Program-made: the position numbers and the translations under genes
The notes under the pieces: generated by a model
Told to the model about the DNA's origin: nothing
Database searches by the model: none
The model's input: the letters and a program-made list of their open reading frames with translations, nothing else
Part shown: in pieces, positions 50,158 through 59,055 of the stretch
Layout of the letters: every line of letters begins with the position of its first letter
Position numbering within the stretch: the first letter of the stretch is position 1
From: Bacteroidota bacterium
GTDB lineage: Bacteria > Bacteroidota > Bacteroidia > Flavobacteriales > Weeksellaceae
Reading direction: 5' to 3'
DNA: 64,000 nt
Assembly (NCBI GenBank): GCA_023461035.1
Contig: JAEWOD010000004.1
Span: 1-64,000, forward strand

Positions 50158-50628
50158 ATGAAAGCAAAAATTGGATTAACCCCTAAAGTGTCAGAAAATA
50201 TATCAGAAACTTTGTCATCTCTGTTGGCAGATGAATTTGTATTGTATGTAAAGACAAGAAATGCTCATTGGAATGTAGAAAGTCCCGATTTTCATACAGT
50301 CCATGTTTATTTTGAACAATTGTATCATGAATTGGAAATTAATATAGATGAAATAGCGGAAAGAATCCGTAAAATCGGGCATTTTGCTCCGGCAACTTTA
50401 AAAGATTATTTGGGAATCAGCCATCTGACCGAAGAAAGAAAAGGTAAAAATGACAGTATCAGTTTCATCAAAGATTTACTTTCTGATCATGAATCCATCA
50501 TCATTTTCCTACGCGAAAGCATAGAAAAAATAGATAAAAGTGTAGATTTTGGAACAGCGGACTTTTTGACTTCTTTGATGGAAAAACATGAAACAACTGC
50601 CTGGATGTTGCGATCACATTTGAAATAA
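50158..50628 (+). CDS. dps: Dps-type DNA-binding ferritin
   Basis: A 156-residue Dps/ferritin-like protein that stores iron and protects DNA under oxidative stress. The ferroxidase ligands are in RNAHWNVESPDFHTVHVYFE and LYHELEINIDEIAERIRKIG. I start at MKAKIGLTPK (50158); the earlier frame start at 50113 adds 15 residues of low complexity. Monocistronic with a strong terminator. A TTTG at 50112 may be a -33 box, but the -7 box is not clear. Confidence 0.94.
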   Translation: MKAKIGLTPKVSENISETLSSLLADEFVLYVKTRNAHWNVESPDFHTVHVYFEQLYHELEINIDEIAERIRKIGHFAPATLKDYLGISHLTEERKGKNDSISFIKDLLSDHESIIIFLRESIEKIDKSVDFGTADFLTSLMEKHETTAWMLRSHLK

Positions 50629-50650
50629 TTTTTCAAATGTTACAGTTCTA

Positions 50651-50691
50651 CTGTCTGAAAATTTGATTCAATTTTTCAAATTTTCAGACAG
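50651..50691. terminator. dps terminator, 16-bp stem
   Basis: CTGTCTGAAAATTTGA pairs perfectly with TCAAATTTTCAGACAG; a T-run follows. Confidence 0.9.
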
Positions 50692-50704
50692 TTTTTATGT
50701 CAAA

Positions 50705-51829
50705 TTAAACCCTGAATAAACTCGCCGCGATTCCATCTGCCAGGAATTTCCCTTTTTCCGTAATGTATAAAATTCCTTTCTCGATTTGTACGAGTTGATT
50801 GTCCAAATGAGGCTGAAGTTCGTTTAAAAACTCATGAAAAAATTCACTCGGAAAATTTGTTTTTAATTCTTCTAAATCTAATCCGTAAATAGTTCGTAAT
50901 CTTATCATAATCAATTCATTGAACTGATTATTCTCACTTAGTACTTCAACTTCATTAACCAATTTATTTTCTGCTAAATTTTTCAAATAAATCGAATTGT
51001 TTGCCGGATTCCAACTGCGGTTTTTTCCGTTATATGAATGCGCCGAAGGTCCCACGCCCAAATAGGATTTTCCTTTCCAGTAGTTGGAATTGTGTTGCGA
51101 CAGAAATCCTTCTCTCCCGAAATTGGAAATTTCGTAGTGAACGAAATCATTTGAAGTCAATGTTTTTACCAACATCTGAAATTGTCGTTCCTGTTTGTCT
51201 TCGTCTACATCTTTCAGCTTTTTGGTTTGAATTTGATGTGCCAAAACCGTTTTGGATTCTATGGTGAGCGCATAAGATGAAATATGCGGAATTTCCAGGT
51301 TCAAAGCGGTTTCGAGATTTTTCTGCCACATCTGGTCGGTGGTAGTTTGTCCGCCATAAATCAAATCAATCGTAATATTTTCAAATCCTAAATCCCGGGC
51401 TGTTTGGATGGAACGAATGGCTTCGTCGGCGTTATGAACACGGTTCATAAACTTTAAGTCTACGTCAAAAAAGGATTGGATTCCGATGCTTAGACGATTG
51501 ACGGGAGTGGTTTTGAGTTCTTTAAGTTTGGAGGAAGTCAGATCGTCCGGATTGGCTTCCAGTGTGATTTCCGGATTTTCTATGACCGAATAATTCCGAT
51601 AAATGGTTTCAAAAATTGCATCCAACTCGTTCAAATCCAGAAGGGAAGGAGTGCCGCCTCCGAAATAAATGGTTTCAATGGGTTCAGAGATTTCTTTGTT
51701 TCTGATTTCCAATTCTTTGGAAATAAATTCTACCATTTGATTTTTATAGTTCAAATCGGTAGAAAAATGAAAATTGCAATAACTGCATTTTTGTTTACAG
51801 AATGGAATATGAATGTAAATCCCTGCCAT
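50705..51829 (-). CDS. hemW: HemW-type radical SAM heme chaperone
   Basis: A 374-residue radical SAM protein of the coproporphyrinogen-dehydrogenase-like HemW group, which carries heme to target proteins. The iron-sulfur motif is CKQKCSYCNFHFS (CxxxCxxC) right at the N-terminus, with GGGTPSLLDLNELDAIFETI and SIGIQSFFDVDLKFMNRVHN later. I start at MAGIYIHIPFCKQ; the frame reaches 51916 but that part precedes a -7 box. The transcript appears nearly leaderless. Confidence 0.92.
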   Translation of the reverse strand: MAGIYIHIPFCKQKCSYCNFHFSTDLNYKNQMVEFISKELEIRNKEISEPIETIYFGGGTPSLLDLNELDAIFETIYRNYSVIENPEITLEANPDDLTSSKLKELKTTPVNRLSIGIQSFFDVDLKFMNRVHNADEAIRSIQTARDLGFENITIDLIYGGQTTTDQMWQKNLETALNLEIPHISSYALTIESKTVLAHQIQTKKLKDVDEDKQERQFQMLVKTLTSNDFVHYEISNFGREGFLSQHNSNYWKGKSYLGVGPSAHSYNGKNRSWNPANNSIYLKNLAENKLVNEVEVLSENNQFNELIMIRLRTIYGLDLEELKTNFPSEFFHEFLNELQPHLDNQLVQIEKGILYITEKGKFLADGIAASLFRV

Positions 51830-51833
51830 AGCG

Positions 51834-51841
51834 CAAAAGTA
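51834..51841 (-). promoter_or_regulatory. hemW promoter, -7 box, leaderless arrangement
   Basis: The minus strand reads TACTTTTG, an exact TAnnTTTG match, only 4 bases before the ATG at 51827-51829. A transcript from it would begin at or just before the start codon. No clear TTTG -33 box. Confidence 0.5.
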
Positions 51842-51876
51842 GTCAGAATCCGCTTTATGCTCTGAAAAATTAGCAG

Positions 51877-51884
51877 TATGTTTG
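51877..51884 (+). promoter_or_regulatory. promoter of the S46 peptidase gene, -7 box
   Basis: TATGTTTG matches TAnnTTTG, 48 bases before the ATG at 51933. Confidence 0.5.
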
Positions 51885-51932
51885 TAACAATTGAGATTAA
51901 CAAATAACAAATACACGTAAAATTAAAAACAA

Positions 51933-54092
51933 ATGAAGAAACTAATCGTACTATTTGCGAGTATAGCTTTCCTGGTTGCTCCGTTGCAGAAAGCAAAAGC
52001 GGATGAAGGGATGTGGTTCCTGATGTTCATCGGCAAGAAAATCGATGATATGCAGAAAATGGGACTGAAATTGACGGCTGAAGAAATTTACAGCATCAAC
52101 AACAGCAGTTTGAAAGATGCCATCGTTCAGTTTGGTGGTGGATGTACAGCGGAAATCATTTCCTCAACCGGATTGGTTTTGACCAATCACCACTGTGGTT
52201 ATGGCGCGATTGCAGAATTGTCCACGCCAGAAAATGACCACTTGACCAACGGCTTCTGGGCTAAAAGTCAAGCTGAAGAATTAAAACCCAAAAGCTTAAA
52301 AGTTCGGTTTTTTGTGCGAATGGATGATGTTTCCAAACGAATTTTGGGAAAAGTTAACGACAAAATGACGGAAGACGAACGAATGGCGGCCATCAATCAG
52401 GAAATTGCCAAAATCGAACAGGAAAACAATGAAGGCGGGAAATATGTGGTGTCGGTTCGTTCATTTTTTGAAGGAAACGAATATTATTATTTTGTTTATC
52501 AGGACTTTCAGGATGTTCGGTTAGTAGGAACGCCACCGGACATGATCGGACGTTTCGGAGGAGATACCGATAACTGGGAATGGCCGCGCCATACGGGAGA
52601 TTTCTCTATGTTCAGAGTTTATACAGATAAAGCCGGAAATCCTGCAGATTATTCAAAGGACAATATCCCGATGAAGCCTAAGCATTATCTTCCGGTAAGT
52701 TTGGCGGGTTATGAAGAAGGAGATTTCTCTATGATTTTGGGTTATCCCGGAAGAACCAACCGCTGGATGCCTGCCGGCGGAGTAGAGCAAAACATCAATT
52801 TTGCGTATCCGGCTTGGGTAGAAGGTTCCAAATTGGGAATGGATGTCATCGATAAATACCGTGATAAAGACCAGAAAGTAAAATTGGATTATGCTTCTAA
52901 ATATGCAGGATTAGCCAATTATTGGAAAAACCGAGCGGGAATGATTGAGGCGCTGAAACAACATAAAACAGTTGATTCAAAAAGAAAAACCGAGAAAAAT
53001 TTTAACAAATGGGCCAACCAAAAAGAAAATAAAGCGAAATATGGTGATGTAGTAGAGATTATCAATAATTATTATAACAAAACAAATGAATCTGCTCGTC
53101 ATAATAATTATCTGATGACGATTTTGCGTTCCAGTACCTTTGCAGTATTACCGGCAAATTTAGGAAAGACATTGGAGCAATATGCCAATGAAAACGAAGC
53201 CAAAAGAGCAGAAATGCGTCCGGGAATTGAAGCCATGATTAACAATACATTTGAAGGAGCTTATATGCCGCTTGAAGAAGATGTTTTGGCGTCCCAGTTG
53301 AATTTATATTACACAAAAGCCGCAAAAGGCGGTTTGGCACCTTATGTAAAAGAAGTCGGAGATAAATTGAACGGAAATTTCAAGGATTATGTAAACAAAG
53401 CATTTGGAACCAGTATTTTTACAAAGAAAGATCAATTGTTGAAATATTTGGACAATCCTGAGGCTTCGCGTATTTCAGGTGATGAATTGTATAAATTATC
53501 CACAGATTTAATGAATCGTTACCGTGCTGAAACTCCTGAGGAAAAAGCCCAAAAAGACAGTTTCAACAGGGCTTTTCGTTTATTGGTAGAAGGATTGAGA
53601 GAGTCGGGTTTAAGCCCTATCGAATATCCGGATGCCAATAGTACTTTGCGTTTGACGTATGGTAAAGTGGTGGATTTGCCACTTGGAAAAGGAAAAGTAA
53701 ATGATGCTAAAGATAATTTCTATACCACTTTAAAAGGAACTATAGCCAAGCATAAAGAAGGGGATGATGAATTTGATGCTCCGGATAAATTAATCGAGTT
53801 ATATAATAAAAAAGATTATGGTCAATATGCCGATAAAAGCGGAGAATTGCGTGTGAATTTCCTGACAGATCATGACATCACGGGAGGGAATTCCGGTTCA
53901 CCTGTATTGAACGGAAAAGGAGAATTAATCGGAATAGCATTTGACGGAAACATTGAAGCCATGGCCGGAGATGTTATTTTTGATCCGAAATTACAGCGTA
54001 CGATTTCAGTTGATATCCGCTATGTTTTATTTGTAATCGACAAATATGCAGGCGCTACAAATATCATTGACGAATTGACTTTGGTGAAATAA
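51933..54092 (+). CDS. S46 family dipeptidyl-peptidase (DPP7/DPP11-type)
   Basis: A 719-residue secreted serine dipeptidyl-peptidase (signal to about 24, KAKADEG). The chymotrypsin-like triad is visible: His87 in LVLTNHHCGYG, Asp in WPRHTGDFSMFRVY and Ser656 in TGGNSGSPVLNGKGE. A helical insertion between about 300 and 560 is typical of S46. These enzymes free dipeptides from extracellular peptides for uptake. I cannot assign DPP7 versus DPP11 specificity with confidence. Located in the periplasm or outer membrane. Monocistronic with terminator. Confidence 0.94.
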   Translation: MKKLIVLFASIAFLVAPLQKAKADEGMWFLMFIGKKIDDMQKMGLKLTAEEIYSINNSSLKDAIVQFGGGCTAEIISSTGLVLTNHHCGYGAIAELSTPENDHLTNGFWAKSQAEELKPKSLKVRFFVRMDDVSKRILGKVNDKMTEDERMAAINQEIAKIEQENNEGGKYVVSVRSFFEGNEYYYFVYQDFQDVRLVGTPPDMIGRFGGDTDNWEWPRHTGDFSMFRVYTDKAGNPADYSKDNIPMKPKHYLPVSLAGYEEGDFSMILGYPGRTNRWMPAGGVEQNINFAYPAWVEGSKLGMDVIDKYRDKDQKVKLDYASKYAGLANYWKNRAGMIEALKQHKTVDSKRKTEKNFNKWANQKENKAKYGDVVEIINNYYNKTNESARHNNYLMTILRSSTFAVLPANLGKTLEQYANENEAKRAEMRPGIEAMINNTFEGAYMPLEEDVLASQLNLYYTKAAKGGLAPYVKEVGDKLNGNFKDYVNKAFGTSIFTKKDQLLKYLDNPEASRISGDELYKLSTDLMNRYRAETPEEKAQKDSFNRAFRLLVEGLRESGLSPIEYPDANSTLRLTYGKVVDLPLGKGKVNDAKDNFYTTLKGTIAKHKEGDDEFDAPDKLIELYNKKDYGQYADKSGELRVNFLTDHDITGGNSGSPVLNGKGELIGIAFDGNIEAMAGDVIFDPKLQRTISVDIRYVLFVIDKYAGATNIIDELTLVK

Positions 54093-54111
54093 GCTCACAA
54101 CAAACAAAATT

Positions 54112-54140
54112 AAAAATCCCGCCTTTTGAGCGGGATTTTT
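54112..54140. terminator. bidirectional terminator
   Basis: AAAAATCCCGC and GCGGGATTTTT pair perfectly (11 bp) with a 7-base loop, between convergent genes. Confidence 0.88.
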
Positions 54141-54158
54141 TGTAAGTCATGGTTTTGA

Positions 54159-56336
54159 TTATTTTTTCAGTACTTTGAACTGTACCGGTTTTTCCTTGAA
54201 TTTTAATTCGATAATATAAGTTCCGACAGGATAGGATGACAAATCAAGTTGTGTACTCAAATTCTTGATTTGTTTGGTTGATAATTTTCTTCCTTCCATG
54301 TTATAAACCGTTGCATCCAAAATTTCATTTTTAGAAACGATGTTCAACAAATTGGTAACCGGATTTGGATAATAACTAAAATCCAAATAAGCATCTAAAT
54401 CATCTACACCAAGTGTTAAACACTCTACTTGTCCAACCCAACCAGCTCTGATAAACAGTTCATTTGAAACAAAATGAAGGGTTATGGCTCCGGACGCATC
54501 AGTTGACTCGAAAGGTCCTTCTGAAATTCCCAATGTACCGGTTAGCCCGCCTTCGTATAATTCAGGTGCGTCAGTGTCCATTCCGTCATGGATATAAAGA
54601 AAATCATTATTGGTTTCGACATTAAATTCGGTAAATGTGATTTTTACTTTTTCACCCGGAGTTGTTGGAACAATGGTTCGGACATAATCCTCGTTGTTTG
54701 TGTAGCCTCCGTCAGATCCACCTGAATCAGTTAAAATATCACCGTTACAGAAATCACCGTCTGTTACAAAAATCTCAAAGAATTCAATTGTGACCATATC
54801 ACCACATACTTTACGGATATAGGCATTATAGAAAGTATTTGGTTCTAAATCGTCCAGATTTACGGTATTGGTACCAGTTTCCGTCCATTCAAGAGCATCA
54901 TTACTACCGATAGGTCTGACGGCATATTCCCAAGCTTCTGCATCTTCATCGGCATCTGTCCAAGAAAGAACCGCTTCCGTCATCGTGATGTTTGTAATGG
55001 TAATATCTTCAACTGTATTAAAACAAACGCTTACACAATCCGTACTTAAACAAGTTTGACTGTTGATGTTGTTAATCAAAACAGTTTTTGGTTGTGGTCC
55101 AAATCCTAAATTGAAGTTGATTCCGACGCTCTGAAGATGACAATAACTCATCATGGTACCTCCTCCGGGAGGATTTCCGGGTAGCGAACAACTTCCCTCT
55201 ACAAATCCGGCACAACCATCAATTGCAGTGTTGTTTCCGTTCCATACACAAGCATGCGTATGACGAGATCCTAAAACATGACCATTTTCATGCGTCATCA
55301 CCATGATGGTCCAAGAATAAATCGGAACTTCGCTGTAGGCAAGATCTACACCGGCATAACTATAATTATCTTCACTACAAAGACCATCAATTGTAGCAGC
55401 AACTCCACCTCCTGAACTATCAAATGCTCCAATCAATTGACCTACATCACCCGCAAAATAAGGACGTACTTCATTGAATTTTGCCAAATAATTACCTGAT
55501 CCTCCGGATCCTTGATATGGATCCATCGTTTCCCATATAAAAACATGATTCAAAGCAACAGTAATATCATCATTATTATATAATGTCTGCATATTATTAA
55601 AAGCACCTGACATCCAATCCATGGTTTCGTCTATACTTGAATTATTGAAGAAATATATATGATAATCAATTTCATAATACATGGTTACACAATTTTCAGT
55701 AATATTGGAACCAAGAAATTGCATAGATTCAGGTTGATCAACAGATGGATCTTTTGCAAAATCTTCTGTTTCACAAGTCCAATCAGGTGTTTGAACTAAA
55801 TCCACATCCGAATAAACGATATAATCAGATTGATTATTTTTAGCCGTAAGTTTTCCGATATTTAAATTACTAAACTCATCCGCCGAAACAATTCCATTGA
55901 ATTTATCATCAAAAAAGTTAAAGGAAGCTACTGAATTCAGATTTCCCTTAACGATTCCCCGATAATAAACGCCGGGTGTATATTGTACATTTTGTTTCAA
56001 ATTGGTATCTACCGTAAAACCATCTGTAAATGGATTTACTTTATACAAAACAACATCAATATTACTACCGTTATATGGAATAGAAATTTCGATAGTTTCC
56101 GCTTTTTGTTGGTAAATAGATTGAATCGAACTCATATCCAACGTAGCCAAAGTAGCATTTTTTACTGTTTGTTCAATATTTGAATTCTTTTCATTTTTAA
56201 CATTTAAAACGTTAAATTTTTGGAAATCAACCTTTTGTGTTTCCAATTGTGTTATTTTCTGAGCAATGGTTTTAGGTGTTTGCGCCAAGACTCCTATGCT
56301 CGTCAGAATCAGGCAAAACAATAAAGATTTTTTCAT
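54159..56336 (-). CDS. secreted reprolysin-like metalloprotease with FN3, CUB and type IX sorting domain
   Basis: A 725-residue secreted zinc protease. Signal peptide to about 18 (GVLAQ); a propeptide to about 200 with a Cys-containing WTCETEDF. The catalytic domain carries THENGHVLGSRHTHACVWNG (HExxHxxGxxH, about residue 345-355), the zinc site of M12-type metalloproteases. Then a fibronectin type III domain (VEDITITNITMTEAVLSWTD), a CUB-like domain (NNDFLYIHDGMDTDAPELYE) and a type A C-terminal sorting domain (YYPNPVTNLLNIVS ... VGTYIIELKFKEKPVQF). It should leave through the type IX system and act extracellularly. Adjacent to the S46 peptidase. Confidence 0.92.
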   Translation of the reverse strand: MKKSLLFCLILTSIGVLAQTPKTIAQKITQLETQKVDFQKFNVLNVKNEKNSNIEQTVKNATLATLDMSSIQSIYQQKAETIEISIPYNGSNIDVVLYKVNPFTDGFTVDTNLKQNVQYTPGVYYRGIVKGNLNSVASFNFFDDKFNGIVSADEFSNLNIGKLTAKNNQSDYIVYSDVDLVQTPDWTCETEDFAKDPSVDQPESMQFLGSNITENCVTMYYEIDYHIYFFNNSSIDETMDWMSGAFNNMQTLYNNDDITVALNHVFIWETMDPYQGSGGSGNYLAKFNEVRPYFAGDVGQLIGAFDSSGGGVAATIDGLCSEDNYSYAGVDLAYSEVPIYSWTIMVMTHENGHVLGSRHTHACVWNGNNTAIDGCAGFVEGSCSLPGNPPGGGTMMSYCHLQSVGINFNLGFGPQPKTVLINNINSQTCLSTDCVSVCFNTVEDITITNITMTEAVLSWTDADEDAEAWEYAVRPIGSNDALEWTETGTNTVNLDDLEPNTFYNAYIRKVCGDMVTIEFFEIFVTDGDFCNGDILTDSGGSDGGYTNNEDYVRTIVPTTPGEKVKITFTEFNVETNNDFLYIHDGMDTDAPELYEGGLTGTLGISEGPFESTDASGAITLHFVSNELFIRAGWVGQVECLTLGVDDLDAYLDFSYYPNPVTNLLNIVSKNEILDATVYNMEGRKLSTKQIKNLSTQLDLSSYPVGTYIIELKFKEKPVQFKVLKK

Positions 56337-56416
56337 GAGTTAATTTTAATGGTCTAATTTATGTTAATTTATTTAAATAAAAAATGCCCTAAACCGGTCA
56401 TTTTCAGATTTATAGA

Positions 56417-57577
56417 TTATAAAGTTCCTCTTTTTTCCTGCTCTCTTTCGATCGATTCAAATAGAGCTTTGAAATTTCCGGCACCAAATCCTCGTGCTCC
56501 CATTCGCTGAATTACTTCGTAGAATAGAGTAGGACGGTCTTCCACCGGCTTGGTGAAGATTTGCAACAAATAACCTTCTTCGTCTGCATCAATCATGATT
56601 CCCAGCTTCTGAAGTTCGTGGATGTCTTCCTTGAATTTATCCATGTGGTCTCTCAAACGTTCCGGAATGGCATCATAATAAGTCTGTGGCGGAGTTGATA
56701 AAAATTCCACACCTCTAGATTTCATATCTGCAACCGTTTTGATGATGTCATCTGTCGCCAATGCCAAATGCTGCACACCCGGGCTTTCATAGAAATCCAG
56801 ATACTCTTCAATTTGCGAACGCTTCATTCCTTCGGCCGGCTCATTGATCGGGAATTTGATTCTTCCGTTACCGTTGGCCATTACTTTTGACATCAAAGCC
56901 GAATATTCAGTTGTGATTTGCTTGTCGTCAAACGATAGGAAATTCACAAATCCCATGATGTCTTCAAACCATTTCACCCAAACGTTCATCTGGTTCCATC
57001 CCACGTTTCCAACCATATGGTCGATGAATTTCAATCCAACCGGAGTCGGATTATAATCCGTTTCCCATTTCATATAGCCCGGCATAAATAGCCCGTTGTA
57101 ATTTTTACGTTCCGTAAACATAAAAACAGTTTCACCATAGCCGTAAATTCCGGCTTGAACGATTTCTCCGTTTTCGTCAGAAGTAACTTTCGGCTCCATG
57201 AAAGAATTTGCACCGCGTTTGGTGGTTTCTTCATAGGATTTTCTTGCATCATCTACCCATAGAGCGATGATTTTCACACCGTCTCCATGTTTTTTTACAT
57301 GCTCTCCGATCGGCGAATCGGAATTCAAAGCCGTTGTCAACACCAAACGGATTTTGTCTTGTTTCAACACATAAGAAGCACGGTCTTTCAGTCCGGTTTC
57401 CAGTCCTGCATAGGCTTCTGATTGAAATCCGAATGCTGTTTTATAATAATGTGCAGATTGTTTTGCATTTCCAACGTAAAATTCTACATAATCCGTTCCT
57501 AAAAGTGGAAGGAAATCCTGAGCTCCTTCAAATATTTTTTCCAAGCCGTATTCTACGCTTTTTAATTCTTGTGACAT
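56417..57577 (-). CDS. hppD: 4-hydroxyphenylpyruvate dioxygenase
   Basis: HPPD converts 4-hydroxyphenylpyruvate to homogentisate in tyrosine breakdown. At 386 residues it has two VOC-type halves; the iron ligands are His in KFIDHMVGNVGWNQMNVWVK, His in SPGVQHLALATDDIIKTVAD and Glu in RPTLFYEVIQRMGARGFGAG, and the C-terminal FGAGNFKALFESIEREQEKR is a family hallmark. No other tyrosine-pathway gene is in the window. Its leader (57578 onward) contains a long inverted repeat. Confidence 0.96.
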   Translation of the reverse strand: MSQELKSVEYGLEKIFEGAQDFLPLLGTDYVEFYVGNAKQSAHYYKTAFGFQSEAYAGLETGLKDRASYVLKQDKIRLVLTTALNSDSPIGEHVKKHGDGVKIIALWVDDARKSYEETTKRGANSFMEPKVTSDENGEIVQAGIYGYGETVFMFTERKNYNGLFMPGYMKWETDYNPTPVGLKFIDHMVGNVGWNQMNVWVKWFEDIMGFVNFLSFDDKQITTEYSALMSKVMANGNGRIKFPINEPAEGMKRSQIEEYLDFYESPGVQHLALATDDIIKTVADMKSRGVEFLSTPPQTYYDAIPERLRDHMDKFKEDIHELQKLGIMIDADEEGYLLQIFTKPVEDRPTLFYEVIQRMGARGFGAGNFKALFESIEREQEKRGTL

Positions 57578-57615
57578 GATTTTATTTTTAATTTAAATGT
57601 GACCATAATAATTTA

Positions 57616-57650
57616 CTAATTGATTTAGGCAAGTTGGGAAAATCAATTAG
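57616..57650 (-). promoter_or_regulatory. 11-bp inverted repeat in the hppD leader
   Basis: CTAATTGATTT and AAATCAATTAG are perfect reverse complements with a 13-base spacer, 39 bases upstream of the hppD ATG. If transcription starts at the -7 box below, it lies in the leader RNA and can form a hairpin; otherwise it is a possible repressor operator. Confidence 0.5.
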
Positions 57651-57702
57651 ACCACATAGCACGATGTAAAACAGAAAGTAAAACCCGATTGTACATATCT
57701 CC

Positions 57703-57710
57703 CAAAGATA
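57703..57710 (-). promoter_or_regulatory. hppD promoter, -7 box
   Basis: The minus strand reads TATCTTTG, exact TAnnTTTG, implying a leader of about 120 bases, unusually long for this genome. Confidence 0.45.
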
Positions 57711-57723
57711 CAAAACAAATAAG

Positions 57724-57773
57724 TAATGTATAATGAATTATTGTATAATGTATGTTGAATTATTAATTAATTA
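57724..57773. repeat. heptamer array TAATGTA
   Basis: TAATGTA, TAATGAA, TTATTGTA (8), TAATGTA, TGTTGAA, TTATTAA, TTAATTA: six of seven units in 7-base phase. Part of the gene-free stretch 57578-57999. Confidence 0.6.
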
Positions 57774-57867
57774 AATATCAGGCAATTGAGAATTATGTAA
57801 GAATTACCAAAATGCATTATAGCTAAATATTTTAAACAGTTGAAAATCATCAAATTGAACATATAAA

Positions 57868-57913
57868 ACTCCAAAGGAGTTAAATATTTCTAACCCGGAA
57901 TTAAAATTCCGGG
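57868..57913. repeat. two-hairpin intergenic element
   Basis: ACTCC-AAA-GGAGT (57868-57880) is followed by CCCGGAATT and AATTCCGGG (57894-57913), a 9-bp stem with only 2 bases between the arms. Such tandem GC-rich hairpins in otherwise AT-rich spacers recall dispersed Bacteroidota repeats. In the remaining parts of the stretch I see nothing else. Confidence 0.5.
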
Positions 57914-57999
57914 GAACTGCAAACGCTACAGAAAAAGATTTTGGCAGGTATTTTTGACCAAAAATTCTGACAAAATCGTATGTATAATACTCTATTCAA

Positions 58000-59040
58000 T
58001 TAATCTGAATCTGAAAAATGTGAAGGAAAAGCTTTTTCCGGTTTAATTTTAAAAATGTTGAGAAAAATCCAGGATTTTAAAAATCCGTAACCATAATTAA
58101 AGAATTGAGTGAGCGTGGTTAGAAATGAAAGAAACCCAACTTTTAAACTATTGGACTGAATTGCTGAAATCAAAATCAGAAACTGAAAATAAAATAGAAA
58201 AAACAAAAAGGGTATTGCAAATAAATAACGGATTTTGCCAATAATCCAAAAAGTAATAAAGTACAACAGAATGCTGATAATAAATCCCAAACTAAACAAA
58301 CTCGGAAACCAATAAGTCAGCTTTCCGCTTCCCGGATGCCGCTGGTTCAGAATGGGTCTTGCAATCCCAAATTGATACACTTGTTTAGCAAATTTTCTAA
58401 GCGAAGTTCTTCGTTTATGATAAACCTTTGCATCCGGAAATAATCTTGTTTCAAATCCATTCTCCCAAAGCGTCATGCTTAAATCCGGATCTTCACCCAC
58501 CCGCAAATTTCCAAATCCACCGGTCTTTTCAAATGCTTCTTTGGACATGCCCATATTGAAACTTCTGGGCTGAAATTTCCCTATGTGTCTTTTTCCTCCT
58601 CTGATTCCACCTGTTGTCAAAAACGAAGTCATAGAAAACGAAATCGCTTTCTGCAAAGTGGTAAAACTTTCATCTGCCGCGTCGGGACCACCAAAAGCAT
58701 CTACATATTTTTCGGTTAATTCTTTTCTTACGGTTTCAATATAATTTGCAGGCGCAATCGTATCGGAATCCAGAAAAATGAAATAATTGCCCAAAGCCCT
58801 TTCCATGCCATAATTTCGCGATTTTGCCGGCCCGGAATTTTCTTTGTGGAAATATTGAATTCTTAAATTAGGTTGAAATTTCTGAATGATTGGCTCTAAT
58901 GATTCTGGTGAACCGTCATCCACCACAACTACTTCAAATTTGGAATCGGATTGTTTTGCCAAACTTTGTAAAAGTTCAGACAATTCGTCTTCACGTCGAT
59001 AAACCGCTATAATGATTGATATTTGAATTGCATTTTTCAA
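58000..59040 (-). CDS. family 2 glycosyltransferase with membrane helices
   Basis: A 346-residue GT-A transferase: SIIIAVYRREDELSELLQSL, EVVVVDDGSPESLEPIIQKF, GNYFIFLDSDTIAPANYIET with the DxD site, and GGFGNLRVGEDPDLSMTLWE. The C-terminal 110 residues have two strong hydrophobic helices (GFIISILLYFITFWIIGKI, LFAIPFLFFLFYFQFLILI), so it is membrane-bound. A likely surface-glycan enzyme. It lies 15 bases after aspS on the same strand. Confidence 0.9.
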   Translation of the reverse strand: MKNAIQISIIIAVYRREDELSELLQSLAKQSDSKFEVVVVDDGSPESLEPIIQKFQPNLRIQYFHKENSGPAKSRNYGMERALGNYFIFLDSDTIAPANYIETVRKELTEKYVDAFGGPDAADESFTTLQKAISFSMTSFLTTGGIRGGKRHIGKFQPRSFNMGMSKEAFEKTGGFGNLRVGEDPDLSMTLWENGFETRLFPDAKVYHKRRTSLRKFAKQVYQFGIARPILNQRHPGSGKLTYWFPSLFSLGFIISILLYFITFWIIGKIRYLFAIPFLFFLFYFQFLILISAIQSNSLKVGFLSFLTTLTQFFNYGYGFLKSWIFLNIFKIKPEKAFPSHFSDSD

Positions 59041-59055
59041 TTCAACCTTAATTTA

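Noticed and set aside
57868..57913. Tandem hairpins considered as a terminator of the glycosyltransferase/aspS region or of hppD
   Set aside because: They lie upstream of hppD and downstream of the glycosyltransferase stop by about 90 bases without a T-run on the relevant strand.
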